A stretch of 64,000 bases of DNA from a bacterium. GTDB taxonomy: Bacteria > Myxococcota > UBA727 > JAUIJE01. Where the stretch lies: contig JAUIJE010000003.1 of assembly GCA_030431455.1 (NCBI GenBank), positions 328,360-392,359 on the forward strand. The letters are read 5' to 3'. Positions 45,642 through 55,330 of the stretch are shown here, piece by piece. The translations under genes were made by a program, and so were the position numbers. Each line of letters begins with the position of its first letter. Position 1 is the first letter of the stretch. The notes under the pieces are model-generated. The model had not been told where the DNA came from and searched no databases. It worked only from the letters and a program-made list of their open reading frames with translations.

Positions 45642-47645
45642 TCAGCCGGTTTTGGGCTTGTGGCCAAACCGGCTCTTTTTCGTCCCCGGCTTCTTCGCCG
45701 CCGCGGGCCGCGGCTTCTTCTTGGGCCCGGAGGTCTTCTTGGCGCCGGGCGCGGCACCGTCCGGCTTGTTCGCGGGGCTGCGCGGCGGGGGCTTGCCCGC
45801 CGCTTTTCCCTTTTTGCCGTCCCCTTTGCGCCACCGCTGCTTTTCCCCCGTCGGCTTTTCGTGGCGCTTCTTGCGCGCCGCCCCGCCCTTGGGGGCCGGG
45901 CGCGGGGGCCGTCCGCCCCCGTCGTCGTCGTCGTGGCGGGCATGGCTGGGCCGGGGCTTGTTGGTCCCGGCCTTCTTGACCCGAATCTTTTGGGGCTTGT
46001 CCTGGGGGGCGTCATCGGGGTTGGCCCACCACAGGTCCGCGGCGTGGCCGCGCAGAAAAAAGTTCTGCCCCGCCAGCCGCTCGGCCTCCGAGCGCTCCAA
46101 CATAATGAAACTGCGCCGGGGCAAAACCGTGACTTTGCCGATGGCCCCCCCGGGCACACCCTTTTCATTGATCAGCGCCCCCACCAGGTCCCCGGGGCGC
46201 AGGCCTTTGTGCCGCCCCACCGTGACCATGAGCTCGACCCCGTCCTCGATGCCCGCGCTCGATTCGCGTTCTTTGCGCGTGCGGGTGGCCTTTTGGGTCC
46301 ACGCCGGCGGGGCCTCGTCGGGCACGGTCTCGAGGTCGATCCCTTCGTCGGCGGCGAGCAGCTCGAGGCTGGCGCACAGGATGCTCATCAGGTCGATGTT
46401 CTCGTCGAGCATCTCGACCAGGTCCACCGTGCGCTCCTTGGGCCCTTCGTTGACCTGCTGGTACAGGCGGGCGAACAGCTTTTCTCGTCGGGCGGTCTCG
46501 ATTTCGGCATCCGAGGGGACCTGGACCTCTTCGATGGGCGCGTCGAGCGCCTTTTGAAACCGGCGAATGCGCGGGCGTTCGCGCGGGGTGACCAAGGAGA
46601 TCGCGGTGCCCTCGCGGCCCGCGCGCCCGGTGCGGCCGATGCGGTGTACGTACACCTCGGGGTCATCGGGCAGGTCGAGGTTGACCACGTGGGTGATGTG
46701 GTCGACGTCGATGCCCCGCGCGGCCACGTCGGTGGCGATGACGACGTCGATGCGCTGGGCCCGCAGCTTGGTGAGCACCCGTTCGCGCGCGGCTTGGGCG
46801 AGGTCACCGTGGATGGCGTCCACCGCCACCCCGCGCACCGCCAATGCATCTGCAGCCTCTGCACAGCCCCGGCGGGTCCGCGCGAACACCAGCATCGCGT
46901 CGTGGTCAGTGGCATCGAGCAGGCGCACCAGCGCGTCGATTTTGCTCCGCTGGGGCACGTACAGCACCTGCTGGGTGATGTGGGTGGTGGTCAGCCCCTC
47001 GCTCTCCACGTGCACGTTCACCGGGTTGTGCAGGTACTTGGCGGCGATGCGCCGGATGGGGTCGGGCATGGTCGCAGAAAACAATGCCACTTGACGGTCG
47101 TCGGAGGTCTGCTGAAGGATCTCCTCGACGTCCTCCAGAAAGCCCATGCGCAACATCTCGTCGGCCTCGTCGAGGACGAACATGCGCACCCCGGACAAGT
47201 CCAAGCTCCCCCGGCGCACATGGTCGAGCACCCGTCCGGGGGTGCCCACGACCACGGGCACGCCTTTTTTCAGTGCCTGCAGTTGCGGCGGAAACGGCGC
47301 GCCCCCGTACACACACAACAGGCGCACGGGGAGCTTCTTGGCCATCGCCCGCATCGCGTCGGTGACCTGGAGGGCGAGCTCGCGCGTCGGGCACAGCACG
47401 ATGGCGCGCACCGTGTTGTCGCCCTCTTTGACGTTCTCGAGGACCGGCAGGCCGAACGCGGCGGTCTTGCCCGACCCGGTGCGTGCCCCCCCGACGACGT
47501 CGTGCCCCTCGAGCAGCGCGGGAATGGCCTCGAGCTGAATCGGCGTGGGCTCGACAAAACCCATGGTGTCGAGGGCGCTCAGGATGCGCTCGTCGAGCCC
47601 GAGGGTGGCAAAGGGGGTGTCAGCGGAAGCAGCAGCGTCGGACAT
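45642..47645 (-). CDS. DEAD-box RNA helicase with RNA-binding tail
   Basis: A 667-residue DEAD-box helicase. FATLGLDERILSALDTMGF is the Q-motif region, then GARTGSGKTAA (Walker A), PTRELALQ, DEADEMLRMGF, FSATMP, ATDVAARGIDVDHI and HRIGRTGRAG. A DbpA/CsdA-type RNA-binding domain (~475-545, GLRPGDLVGALINEKGV) and a long Lys/Arg/Gly-rich tail follow. It probably acts in ribosome assembly or RNA decay, as CsdA/DeaD does. The start at ATG 47645 was chosen at the Q-motif domain; the frame upstream is the decayed propeller remnant. Confidence 0.94.
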   Translation of the reverse strand: MSDAAASADTPFATLGLDERILSALDTMGFVEPTPIQLEAIPALLEGHDVVGGARTGSGKTAAFGLPVLENVKEGDNTVRAIVLCPTRELALQVTDAMRAMAKKLPVRLLCVYGGAPFPPQLQALKKGVPVVVGTPGRVLDHVRRGSLDLSGVRMFVLDEADEMLRMGFLEDVEEILQQTSDDRQVALFSATMPDPIRRIAAKYLHNPVNVHVESEGLTTTHITQQVLYVPQRSKIDALVRLLDATDHDAMLVFARTRRGCAEAADALAVRGVAVDAIHGDLAQAARERVLTKLRAQRIDVVIATDVAARGIDVDHITHVVNLDLPDDPEVYVHRIGRTGRAGREGTAISLVTPRERPRIRRFQKALDAPIEEVQVPSDAEIETARREKLFARLYQQVNEGPKERTVDLVEMLDENIDLMSILCASLELLAADEGIDLETVPDEAPPAWTQKATRTRKERESSAGIEDGVELMVTVGRHKGLRPGDLVGALINEKGVPGGAIGKVTVLPRRSFIMLERSEAERLAGQNFFLRGHAADLWWANPDDAPQDKPQKIRVKKAGTNKPRPSHARHDDDDGGGRPPRPAPKGGAARKKRHEKPTGEKQRWRKGDGKKGKAAGKPPPRSPANKPDGAAPGAKKTSGPKKKPRPAAAKKPGTKKSRFGHKPKTG

Positions 47646-47699
47646 GCCCGGGTGTGTCACGTTGGGATCGGGATGGCGAGAATTGTCTCGCTCCGGAGA

Positions 47700-47985
47700 T
47701 GGCGGGCACACGTGGCGGTTCTCGAGAGAGGCGTAGGTGACTTGGCCGGTCTCGGAGATGCCGGTGATGCGGTTGCCGTCGAGGTTGAGCAACGCTGGCA
47801 GCCAACCCGGTGCGGGGGCGCGTTTGCGTGTGCACGCTTCGGTCACGATGGAGACCCGGAGCCTCCTCAGGGTCCGGGTGATGGAACCACGTTGTCCACA
47901 CGACCTCGGGTGCGCTCACGACCGTGCTTTCCCACAAGGAAAAGGCGGGTTGCTCGTCCGGACCGTTGGGCGGCCAGCGCTCCCA
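47700..47985 (-). pseudogene. Decayed 3' tail of a third propeller-like lipoprotein
   Basis: In one frame, the segment ending at ~47700 reads DGNRITGISETGQVTYASLE followed by NRHVCP. It aligns without gaps over about 49 residues with the C-terminus of the intact neighbour (DGDRLIGISARGQVTWAALA followed by NHYACP), with roughly 20 identities. The preceding homologous part lies in other frames (ESTVVSAPEVVWTTW around 47930, WPPNGPDEQPAFPCG around 47980). The copy is therefore frameshifted, has lost its 5' part, and has no stop of its own before the helicase start. Confidence 0.75.
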
Positions 47986-48021
47986 TCCCGAAGGACGGTG
48001 GACGCCTCTCTCGGCACAGTC

Positions 48022-50955
48022 TCATTGTGCCTCCGGACAAGCGTAGTGGTTGGCCAGAGCCGCCCACGTGACTTGACCGCGGGCGGAGATTCCGATCAGA
48101 CGGTCCCCGTCGATGCCAACGAATTCTGGGTGGCCGCCCAGCGGCGCCTGAAACTCCCGCACACACCCCGCCCGGGCGAGGTTGAGACGCCAACCAGCGT
48201 CGGGGCCGCCCACCCTGGTCGACCAGGCGTCGCCCCCGGGGGCCAGCACCGTTTCAGCTGCGAACTGGCCCGGCCCGTCCGGCCACAACGAGGGCCAGGT
48301 CAACCAGCCGTCGCCTCGCCGTTCGTGCACAAGACCGGCACCTTCCACCACCGCCCACCAGGACCCGTCCGATGCGACTCGGAAATCCGCGAGCATAGAG
48401 AGCCGCATCCCGGGAGGTTGCTCCACCACGACCCAACTCTCCGGCCCCACCCGCCGCGACAGTACGCCGTTGAGGGTGCTGGTGGTGTCCACGGTCAACA
48501 TCCACAGCGCGCCTTGGGCATCAAAATGGACGCGCCGCCAGAGGTACGGTGGGCCCGGGATCAACGTCTCTCGCGTCCAGCTGCCGTCCGGTTCGAGAAA
48601 ATCGAGCCAGGCGCCGTTCGGACCATCGACGGCAAACACCATCCGGCCGCTCGCGTCGGCGGCCGCGTCGGACACGGTGCCGACCCAATCGGGCGGGACC
48701 TCGACCTCGTGCCATGCATCATTGCGCCAGGACCAAACGCCATGCTCTGCGCCCCCCCAGGGACCGGCCACGAGCCCCAAGAGTTCGTCCTCCTGGCCGC
48801 GCACAAGGGCGTCGATGCGAGGGGTGTTCGCGGGGTCCCTGAACCACCGGTCCTGCTGCGGATCAAACCAGATGAGATCGTCCCGATGGTACCGCTCTCC
48901 ACCTTTGACCGCGACCCACTCCCCCGCCGCCACCGCCCCGCGGACCTCGACCACATAGCCGGGAACCTCGAACGTGCTCACAACCTGCCCCTTGGGCGAG
49001 AGCAGACGTCCCTCCTCACTGCCCAACACGACGAGATGGCCCGCGGGCAAAGCGCAGATGTGGGTCATCCCGTCGAGCGGGACCTCGAGCTGCGCCTCCG
49101 CGTCGGCGGTGTCGGGGGCGGACCAAACCCCGACCGAGGTCACGAACCAGATTCGATCGCGGGCGTGAGCAACGCCAGTGACATTGTCCAACGAATCCGG
49201 GGTCCCGATTTCGCCCAACGGGCGCATGTACCCATCGGTGGTCACCACCGTCCACACCAGATGCGCGTCGCTGGTTCGACCTGCGATCACCGCCCGCCCG
49301 TCGCCCAAATCCGCGAACGAGGCAGCTCGAAAACCGAGCGGGAACTTTTCGCCGTGACCGTCTCCAACCAAGATCACAAACGAGCCCAGCTCGTGAGGCG
49401 CCCAATGCACCGACGCCCGGGCCGTCAACGCCGCCACCCGACCGTCTTGCCCGGTGGTGAGCGGGATCAGACCACCCGGCTCGACGGTGGGGACGACCTC
49501 CCAAGCCCCATCACGGTGGTGCATCAGCTCCCCGGTCGTGCTGCCCACCCACATGTCTTCCGTGGACTGACCATACACACCTGAGGTGGGCTCCCCCGGG
49601 GGCAGCGGTACCGCCACAGGCTGTAGCGCGCCCGGACCGTGGAGGACCCGCATCCCTTGCCTGCGCGTCACCATCAGACCATCGCCGCCTATGGTGGATA
49701 GCTCAAACCGCAGCGGCATGTCACCCGGGACCGCCGTGCACCCCACCCGCTCCGGGTGCGCGGAGAATGACCGCCCGTAGATCTCCCATTCGTGCTTGAG
49801 CGAGAACATCCGCCCTTGGTCGGCTACCCCGTATCTCGTGCAGGTCCGGGGCAGCTGCTCCTCCCAGGCACCGGCGTCGTACCGCCAAAGCCCCCCGAGC
49901 ACGCCGGCGGCGTACACGCGACCGCCGTCCCGGCGCACGCGGTAGGTCGGCCCGCCCTGGTCTGGGGCATCGCGTCCCCGCCCGTCGGGGCTCACCGACG
50001 ACAACTGGCCAGTCGCGTCATCGAGCACGAACACCTCGTCGCCCGACACCATCGCCGCAGAACCGTGGTGCCAGGTTGATGTTGCGACCCCAAAATCTTC
50101 CCCGAACTGCCCGGGGCGCGAGACATCCACGACCTCGCCGTCTCGCCACCACCGGTCCACAAACCAGAAGTTGTCCGCCGACCAGCCGGCGAACTTCGTG
50201 TCCGGTGAGTTTCCGATCACCGACAGCAGACTCTCCCAAGTCCCGTCCAGCGACCGCCGCTTGAGGTTCTCCGCGTCCCGCGCGAACACCTCACCCGTCG
50301 GAGCCACCCACAACACGTATCCCGCCTCGGTCGACCGAGTCTCCGAGCTCAGTCCATCCAGCGTTCCCACGCGCACACCATCGCCCCACCACACAAGCCC
50401 GGTCTCTGCATCCACGGCGATCGTGCGCGTCGGGGTTGGTTCCTCAGCCGCGTAGCCAATGTCATTGTCTTGTATTCGGTATATCGTCTTCTTGGTCGCC
50501 ACCCAGACCGTGTCCCCCCAGGACTCTACCGCGATCGGGACCTCGCCGGCTTCGGCGAAGACCGCGCGCGCCCACTCGCCCGCCCGACGCGCGTACAGGT
50601 GCCGATCAACCACCAGCCACAGGTCGCCCGTGTTCGTTTCCGTGACGTCGGTCAGCGCACCCCCGGCGTACGGCACTGCCTCGGCGCACCAACCCTGGTG
50701 GTCGCAAAAACACGTCGTGAACACCATCCGCTCAGCATCGTCTACCTCTGGCGGCGCACACGGCGCGTGAATCACATCGACGTCGGGACCGGGGACACCT
50801 CCATCTCCCGTTCCCGGTCCTGTGCCCCCCGCCGGGAACGGCACCGGCGCGGCGAAGTTGTCCACTTCGCGAACGACCGGGTCCCCGTCGCTGCAGCCCG
50901 CAACGGCGAGATTGACGACGGCGTGCATGAAAACTGCGACCCGACGTGGTGTCAC
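48022..50955 (-). CDS. Propeller-like lipoprotein, paralogue B
   Basis: A 977-residue protein. A GTG start at 50953-50955 overlaps the upstream stop (GTGA) and gives a signal peptide with lipobox NLAVAGC. A Cys-containing domain follows (TTCFCDHQGWCAEAV, ~75-90). The rest is a chain of short beta repeats with W-rich strands (GDLWLVVDRHLYARRAGEW, DTVWVATKKTIYRI), the look of a beta-propeller such as kelch or two-component-regulator propellers. There is no enzymatic motif. It is clearly paralogous to the next gene over its first ~150 residues and throughout in style. GC is lower than in the surrounding genes. Confidence 0.82.
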   Translation of the reverse strand: MTPRRVAVFMHAVVNLAVAGCSDGDPVVREVDNFAAPVPFPAGGTGPGTGDGGVPGPDVDVIHAPCAPPEVDDAERMVFTTCFCDHQGWCAEAVPYAGGALTDVTETNTGDLWLVVDRHLYARRAGEWARAVFAEAGEVPIAVESWGDTVWVATKKTIYRIQDNDIGYAAEEPTPTRTIAVDAETGLVWWGDGVRVGTLDGLSSETRSTEAGYVLWVAPTGEVFARDAENLKRRSLDGTWESLLSVIGNSPDTKFAGWSADNFWFVDRWWRDGEVVDVSRPGQFGEDFGVATSTWHHGSAAMVSGDEVFVLDDATGQLSSVSPDGRGRDAPDQGGPTYRVRRDGGRVYAAGVLGGLWRYDAGAWEEQLPRTCTRYGVADQGRMFSLKHEWEIYGRSFSAHPERVGCTAVPGDMPLRFELSTIGGDGLMVTRRQGMRVLHGPGALQPVAVPLPPGEPTSGVYGQSTEDMWVGSTTGELMHHRDGAWEVVPTVEPGGLIPLTTGQDGRVAALTARASVHWAPHELGSFVILVGDGHGEKFPLGFRAASFADLGDGRAVIAGRTSDAHLVWTVVTTDGYMRPLGEIGTPDSLDNVTGVAHARDRIWFVTSVGVWSAPDTADAEAQLEVPLDGMTHICALPAGHLVVLGSEEGRLLSPKGQVVSTFEVPGYVVEVRGAVAAGEWVAVKGGERYHRDDLIWFDPQQDRWFRDPANTPRIDALVRGQEDELLGLVAGPWGGAEHGVWSWRNDAWHEVEVPPDWVGTVSDAAADASGRMVFAVDGPNGAWLDFLEPDGSWTRETLIPGPPYLWRRVHFDAQGALWMLTVDTTSTLNGVLSRRVGPESWVVVEQPPGMRLSMLADFRVASDGSWWAVVEGAGLVHERRGDGWLTWPSLWPDGPGQFAAETVLAPGGDAWSTRVGGPDAGWRLNLARAGCVREFQAPLGGHPEFVGIDGDRLIGISARGQVTWAALANHYACPEAQ

Positions 50956-53759
50956 GGATTCACCGAATCGTCGCTCGCGCATTCATATTCACTGTTGATG
51001 GTTGCGGTGTACAAGGAGCCGTCAGAGCCGAGGACCCGCAGGCGGCCCCCCTCCACGTCCAGTGCGCGCCACGCATATGTTCCTTCAAAGATGTGGTGAC
51101 AGGAACCATTGAAACGCCCAAAACGGTGGCCGATCCCATCGGGGGTTTCTCCAGACCACCAAATATCATTGGGAGAAGAGTAGTGAAGGACCGGCCCGAC
51201 CAGGATCGACTGATCGTCATCGTCGACGATCTCTTGGAGGCGGTTGCCGGTCCATTCCCACAGACCCATGCCTAGAGCGACGGCGAACGAAACGCTTTCG
51301 AGCGGACCGTCGAGGCGCACCATCGCACCAGCGCCATCGCCCTGTTGGATCAGGTTCGGTGGGTCATCACCCAGCTGGCGATAGAGGCGGCCGCGGTCGC
51401 CGCACGCCATTCCCACCCAAACGTCACCGGCGTCGTCGAGTCGCACGTCGTGCACGTCGGGCGCTTCGTTGGGACATGGGTCGAACTGAATGACCTGCCA
51501 GGGCTCCCCCTCGCGACCACGGGCCAGCCATGCAGCCCGCTTCTCCACCACCGCGACTTCACCAAGATGGTTCATCGCCACCGGAGCGTGGCCCACCTCC
51601 GACTGCGGCAACCGCGACGACGGGCGCCAATCCTGAAGATCTCCCGAAAACAGCACCGTCGACGTCCGTTCCCCCTGCTTCGACGCCACCCACCCGGTGT
51701 TCTCGTCTCCCGCTACGTCCGACACCACAGGCTCGTCGGAAAGGGCACGGGTTGTCCGCCCGGTTTCGGGGTCGTAGATCATCAACTCGTCGCCGAACGT
51801 CGTCCTCGCCCGGAGGACGACGTTTTTCCCTGCGAACGCAGCCTGTTGCACCAATCCTTCAGTATTTTCCATGCTCTCGACGGTGAACGACAGGTCACCG
51901 AGCGACACCCTCCTGATCTCGTTCTGGAATATCAGCAGCATTGTGTCGTCGGCATCGAACAGAATCTCGAGCGGGGTTGCGTCGTCCAGGACGCCCGACA
52001 CTTCGGTGGGGGGATCGTCGGCGGATTCCCATCGCCACAATCGGTTATGACCGCTCAGCCAAACCTGACCGCCAGGATGAGTGCCCATCGTCAGGGACTC
52101 GCGTCCCTCGACCACAAAGTGCACGGGCCCGAACGTCCCCTCTGGGGTCAGAGTGGTGGCCCACTGAGCGTCGTCAAGGCGACCGGTGAGGGCGGCACGG
52201 TTCCCCCAGGAAGACACCGCCTGAACCTTCAGCGGTGCCTCAATGAGCTGCGTCACTCCATCACGATGAACCACGAGGATCTCGTTCCCCAGATATCCGC
52301 TGACGCGCCCCACCAGCGCTGCGCCGGGCAACTGCACCAGTTCTTCGATGACCACACCTTCGCGGTGGGGGTACACCGACATGCGGCCGTTCCGCCAATG
52401 ATACAGCGCGCCGTGGTCCGAGCCGAACCAAACATCGTCCAGAGAGGTCCCCGACACCGCGGTCATCCCTGACAATGCATCTGGACCAAGCGGCCGCACC
52501 TCTTGGGTCGGCCGGGCATGGTAGCGGCGGCCCTCCTGATCGAACACGATCACGCCTTGGTCAAGCTGCCCCATGCCGAACTGCCATACCGGCCCGCGCG
52601 GCACGGCGCAGGCGGTGTTGTCCGGGGGACGGACCAGACCAAAGGAGGGCGAAGCCTGGCTCCAGGGATCCTGCACGATGCCGATGCTGCTCGTGTGCCG
52701 GGCCTGCACCAAGGGGCAGGGTCCACGTGGCAACAGGGCTGTTTGGCCAGCTGCGGAAATTCGCACGATTTGTCGGGAGTTCCACTGCGTGACGAGCACG
52801 TCCCCACTCGCATCGCGGAAGAGGCTGCGTGCGTGCTCGGGCGCTCTGGTGGGTGAGGCCCAGCCGCTGGTGGTGAGTTCGAACAGTCGGCCGGTGCGCG
52901 CTCCGATCAAGAATCCACCGTCCGGCGACGTCCGAACCGCGCCGCCCTCGGGTCCTGCAAGTGGTCCACCCGAAAACGGCCGTGGAACCAAAGGCATCGT
53001 GTACGTCTGGTAACTCCCGTCCTGCCACCACAGGACATCCTGGTCGCGCACGATCCAAAAGTCGTCCACGTCGAGCGGAGCGATGTAGCCGTCCAGGTTC
53101 TCGCCGTCCAAGACGATCTCGCGAACAGGTTCGCCAGGAACCTCGATGAGAACCCGGCCTTCGTCGGGAACCAACGAAAAGCTCGTGTCGTCAGGCAACA
53201 GCGCCGAGAACAAGGTGTCCGGAGAGCCCCATGTGACTGAAAAATCGTGGTTCACGAGGCGTCCACCGACGAGGGCACGGCCCTCTGAATCGATGAACAA
53301 AGAGGGAACGTTCGGGCCGACCAACGAGATTTCGCTCGTTCCGCGAATGGTGCCGAGGTGCCAGCGCCACAGCGTTCGTGTCGTCAACACCCACACGAAC
53401 TCGCCCCGCGCCTCCACCGCGACCGGCAGCTCGCCACGGATGAACACGAATCGACTCCACACCCCACCCTCGCGAAGAAAAAGCGTTCCCTGACCCACCA
53501 CCCACAGGTCTCCCCTCTCGGTTTCCGCTACGTCGTCGATCCGCCCAGCCGTGAATGGGACCTGCTCGGGGCAAAACCCCACCGCGGTGCAGAGACAGGT
53601 CGTGCGCAAGGGAGGAGTCAGCCCGTCGGCGTCGGTTTCGAAGGCCTCCTCCGAGGGCGGCGAACAGGTGGGAGCGATTGGAGGCGATGGAGGCGAACCC
53701 ACGCCACACCCGAGGCCCAGCCCGATCACCAACCACAGCCCGCGGATCACAACCCTCAC
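50952..53759 (-). CDS. Propeller-like lipoprotein, paralogue A
   Basis: A 935-residue lipoprotein (lipobox GLGLGC). The N-terminal Cys domain TTCLCTAVGFCPEQVPFTAG matches paralogue B position by position, followed by GDLWVVGQGTLFLREGGVWS. The remainder is beta repeats (NTAACAV-, WRWESADD-, RHWRNGR-type strands with W at blade ends), consistent with two propellers. It is first in a two-gene operon. Base composition falls to about 55-60% GC in places, well below the rest of the window. Function is unknown; surface-exposed ligand binding is likely. Confidence 0.82.
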   Translation of the reverse strand: MRVVIRGLWLVIGLGLGCGVGSPPSPPIAPTCSPPSEEAFETDADGLTPPLRTTCLCTAVGFCPEQVPFTAGRIDDVAETERGDLWVVGQGTLFLREGGVWSRFVFIRGELPVAVEARGEFVWVLTTRTLWRWHLGTIRGTSEISLVGPNVPSLFIDSEGRALVGGRLVNHDFSVTWGSPDTLFSALLPDDTSFSLVPDEGRVLIEVPGEPVREIVLDGENLDGYIAPLDVDDFWIVRDQDVLWWQDGSYQTYTMPLVPRPFSGGPLAGPEGGAVRTSPDGGFLIGARTGRLFELTTSGWASPTRAPEHARSLFRDASGDVLVTQWNSRQIVRISAAGQTALLPRGPCPLVQARHTSSIGIVQDPWSQASPSFGLVRPPDNTACAVPRGPVWQFGMGQLDQGVIVFDQEGRRYHARPTQEVRPLGPDALSGMTAVSGTSLDDVWFGSDHGALYHWRNGRMSVYPHREGVVIEELVQLPGAALVGRVSGYLGNEILVVHRDGVTQLIEAPLKVQAVSSWGNRAALTGRLDDAQWATTLTPEGTFGPVHFVVEGRESLTMGTHPGGQVWLSGHNRLWRWESADDPPTEVSGVLDDATPLEILFDADDTMLLIFQNEIRRVSLGDLSFTVESMENTEGLVQQAAFAGKNVVLRARTTFGDELMIYDPETGRTTRALSDEPVVSDVAGDENTGWVASKQGERTSTVLFSGDLQDWRPSSRLPQSEVGHAPVAMNHLGEVAVVEKRAAWLARGREGEPWQVIQFDPCPNEAPDVHDVRLDDAGDVWVGMACGDRGRLYRQLGDDPPNLIQQGDGAGAMVRLDGPLESVSFAVALGMGLWEWTGNRLQEIVDDDDQSILVGPVLHYSSPNDIWWSGETPDGIGHRFGRFNGSCHHIFEGTYAWRALDVEGGRLRVLGSDGSLYTATINSEYECASDDSVNP

Positions 53760-53803
53760 ATAAGGATTGTGTCACACCCCGACCAGCGCCCACCAGCGGC
53801 CCA

Positions 53804-53836
53804 CAAAAAAAGCCTCCCGACGGGGAGGCTCTTTTT
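53804..53836. terminator. Bidirectional rho-independent terminator
   Basis: The stem AGCCTCCC (53811-53818), loop GACG, then GGGAGGCT (53823-53830) is flanked by seven As on the left and five Ts on the right. It can therefore stop transcription in both directions. Its evident job is ending the minus-strand thioredoxin-like gene 20 bp to the right. Confidence 0.92.
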
Positions 53837-53849
53837 AGACCAGGACCGG

Positions 53850-54545
53850 TCAGCTCGTCGGGTCACGCTTGCCGGAGAGAATCTCTTCGAAGTACTTCAC
53901 CGTGCCGATGTTGTACCAGTCACGCGGCCCAATGAACTTCACCGCCACCTGCCCGTCGGGGCTGATCAGGTACGACTCGGGAAACTTCCGGGTGCCGTAC
54001 ATGCCGGTGGACACCTTTTTTGTCCGGTCCCACAACACCTTGAACGAAGGGTCGTTGTCCCCGAAGAAGCGCTTCACTTCATTCCAGTCCTCGTCGACGG
54101 AGATCGCGACCATGGTCAGGCCTTTGTCTTTGAAGCGCCGGTTGAGCATTTCCATCGACGGCATCTCGTCACGACAGGGCGGACACCAAGTCGCCCAGAA
54201 GTTCACGAACACCCATTGGCCACGCAGGTTGGCGAGGTTGACCATCTCGCCGGTGTTGCCGTCGGGGAGCGAAAAGGTCGGGGCCTGAATGTCCTTGATC
54301 GGGGTCGGCTCGACGACGCTGTCCATCACCAGGCGCGCCATCTTGATGCGCTTGTCCATCCCGTAGGCCACCAGCCCGGCGAGCAACGCGATGGCGCAAT
54401 AGAAAAACACGCCCTTCACCCACGGCTGCACCACCCACTGGCGCTCCGAGTACATGATGCCGGTGAGGCGCTCCTTTTCCGTGCGGCCGTCGTCGCTGGC
54501 CTGTTCGGTGGACTCGTCCTGTTGTTCAACTTCCGCGTCGGTCAC
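53850..54545 (-). CDS. TlpA/ResA-like membrane thioredoxin
   Basis: A 231-residue protein: an acidic cytoplasmic N-terminus, one transmembrane helix (GVFFYCAIALLAGLVAYGM, ~45-63), then a periplasmic thioredoxin fold with active site WATWCPPC (~117-124), GLTMVAISVDED and the cis-Pro region RKFPESYLI. Such proteins reduce disulfides in apocytochrome c or other exported proteins. It starts at GTG 54545 after GGGGAGAG and ends at the strong terminator, so it is a single-gene unit. Confidence 0.92.
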   Translation of the reverse strand: MTDAEVEQQDESTEQASDDGRTEKERLTGIMYSERQWVVQPWVKGVFFYCAIALLAGLVAYGMDKRIKMARLVMDSVVEPTPIKDIQAPTFSLPDGNTGEMVNLANLRGQWVFVNFWATWCPPCRDEMPSMEMLNRRFKDKGLTMVAISVDEDWNEVKRFFGDNDPSFKVLWDRTKKVSTGMYGTRKFPESYLISPDGQVAVKFIGPRDWYNIGTVKYFEEILSGKRDPTS

Positions 54546-54648
54546 GACTCTCCCCTGTCGTCAGGTCCGAAGAAGATAGCGAATCTCCGGAGAAAACCCC
54601 ACGGAACCGCAGATGCTTCCCGCCGATGGCAACCGTCTGATTTCATTA

Positions 54649-54658
54649 TCAAATTTGA
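54649..54658. promoter_or_regulatory. AT-rich palindrome in 263-bp intergenic region
   Basis: The gap 54546-54808 between two divergent genes is mostly GC-rich and non-coding, but contains an AT-rich island (54638-54660) with the perfect palindrome TCAAATTTGA. On the minus strand it is followed by GATAATG, a fair -10 candidate for the thioredoxin gene. This is probably promoter or operator DNA; nothing else is visible in the gap. Confidence 0.35.
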
Positions 54659-54808
54659 ACGATCTGACCGGATCTTGGCCGACCGGGGACAGGCCCCCGG
54701 CCCGGCTCCCGGCGCCGGCCCGCGCCGCCGCCCGATGTCTCAGATCTGCGCCGCGATGCAGCCGGGACAAAAAGGCGTCACACTCAAAACCAAGCGTGAG
54801 GTGTGGAC

Positions 54809-55327
54809 ATGCACCGTCCCCTGAAACGACATTCTGTGCACCGGCCCCCCGCCCGTCCGCGGCGTCGCCGGGGGTTCACCTCCAAAGCCTTGCTGCCCAT
54901 CGCCGCGGTGTCGCGCAGCATCGCCGCCCTCCCCGACCCCATCTCCTTTTCCGGGCCCACGTCCCGGACCCTCGGGGCGGTGCGCTTTTCGGCGCCGCTT
55001 CTGTTCGGGGGCTGGATGGTGGCGCTGCTGTTCCAAGGGGTGCTCGCGCCCAGCATCTTTTTGGGCGCCACCGCCAGCGGGTGCTTTTTGTCCATCGGCT
55101 GCGAGCTCTGGCTGCGCCGCCGGCAAAATCACCTGCAGAAGAATGCAATCTCATTGTGGCGCTACGCCGAGCGACACCTCGGCCCCGAGCACGAACTCAC
55201 CGAGCGCGCGCGCAAGGACGCCATGGTCCTGTCCCAGAGCTTGACCCTCAACATGCTCACCCGCATCGAGGAGCGGCTCAAGTACACCTGGGAGCTGGTC
55301 CGCACCCGGCCCATCGCCTTGCGGTAG
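54809..55327 (+). CDS. Small membrane protein with helical tail
   Basis: A 172-residue protein: a basic N-terminal ~25 residues, then two adjacent hydrophobic segments (APLLFGGWMVALLFQGVLAP and SIFLGATASGCFLSIGCELW), and a charged helical C-terminal half (RRRQNHLQKNAISLWRYAER, LTLNMLTRIEERLKYTWELV). GAGG precedes the ATG at 54809; a GTG two codons upstream is less well placed. No family is recognised. It is convergent with the TetR gene, 3 bp apart. Confidence 0.65.
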   Translation: MHRPLKRHSVHRPPARPRRRRGFTSKALLPIAAVSRSIAALPDPISFSGPTSRTLGAVRFSAPLLFGGWMVALLFQGVLAPSIFLGATASGCFLSIGCELWLRRRQNHLQKNAISLWRYAERHLGPEHELTERARKDAMVLSQSLTLNMLTRIEERLKYTWELVRTRPIALR

Positions 55328-55330
55328 CCC

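Noticed and set aside
47646-47846. Helicase start at 47846 with a longer N-terminus
   Set aside because: The extra residues match the C-terminus of the neighbouring propeller lipoprotein rather than any helicase, so they are the decayed remnant.
48017-48027. CAATG word at a stop codon as a possible processing or termination signal
   Set aside because: Only one of about 36 copies lies at a stop codon; most are internal, so the position is coincidental.
54740-55132. Minus-strand open frame antisense to the small membrane protein at 54809
   Set aside because: No ribosome site, low-complexity composition, and the plus-strand frame has proper membrane helices and GAGG upstream.
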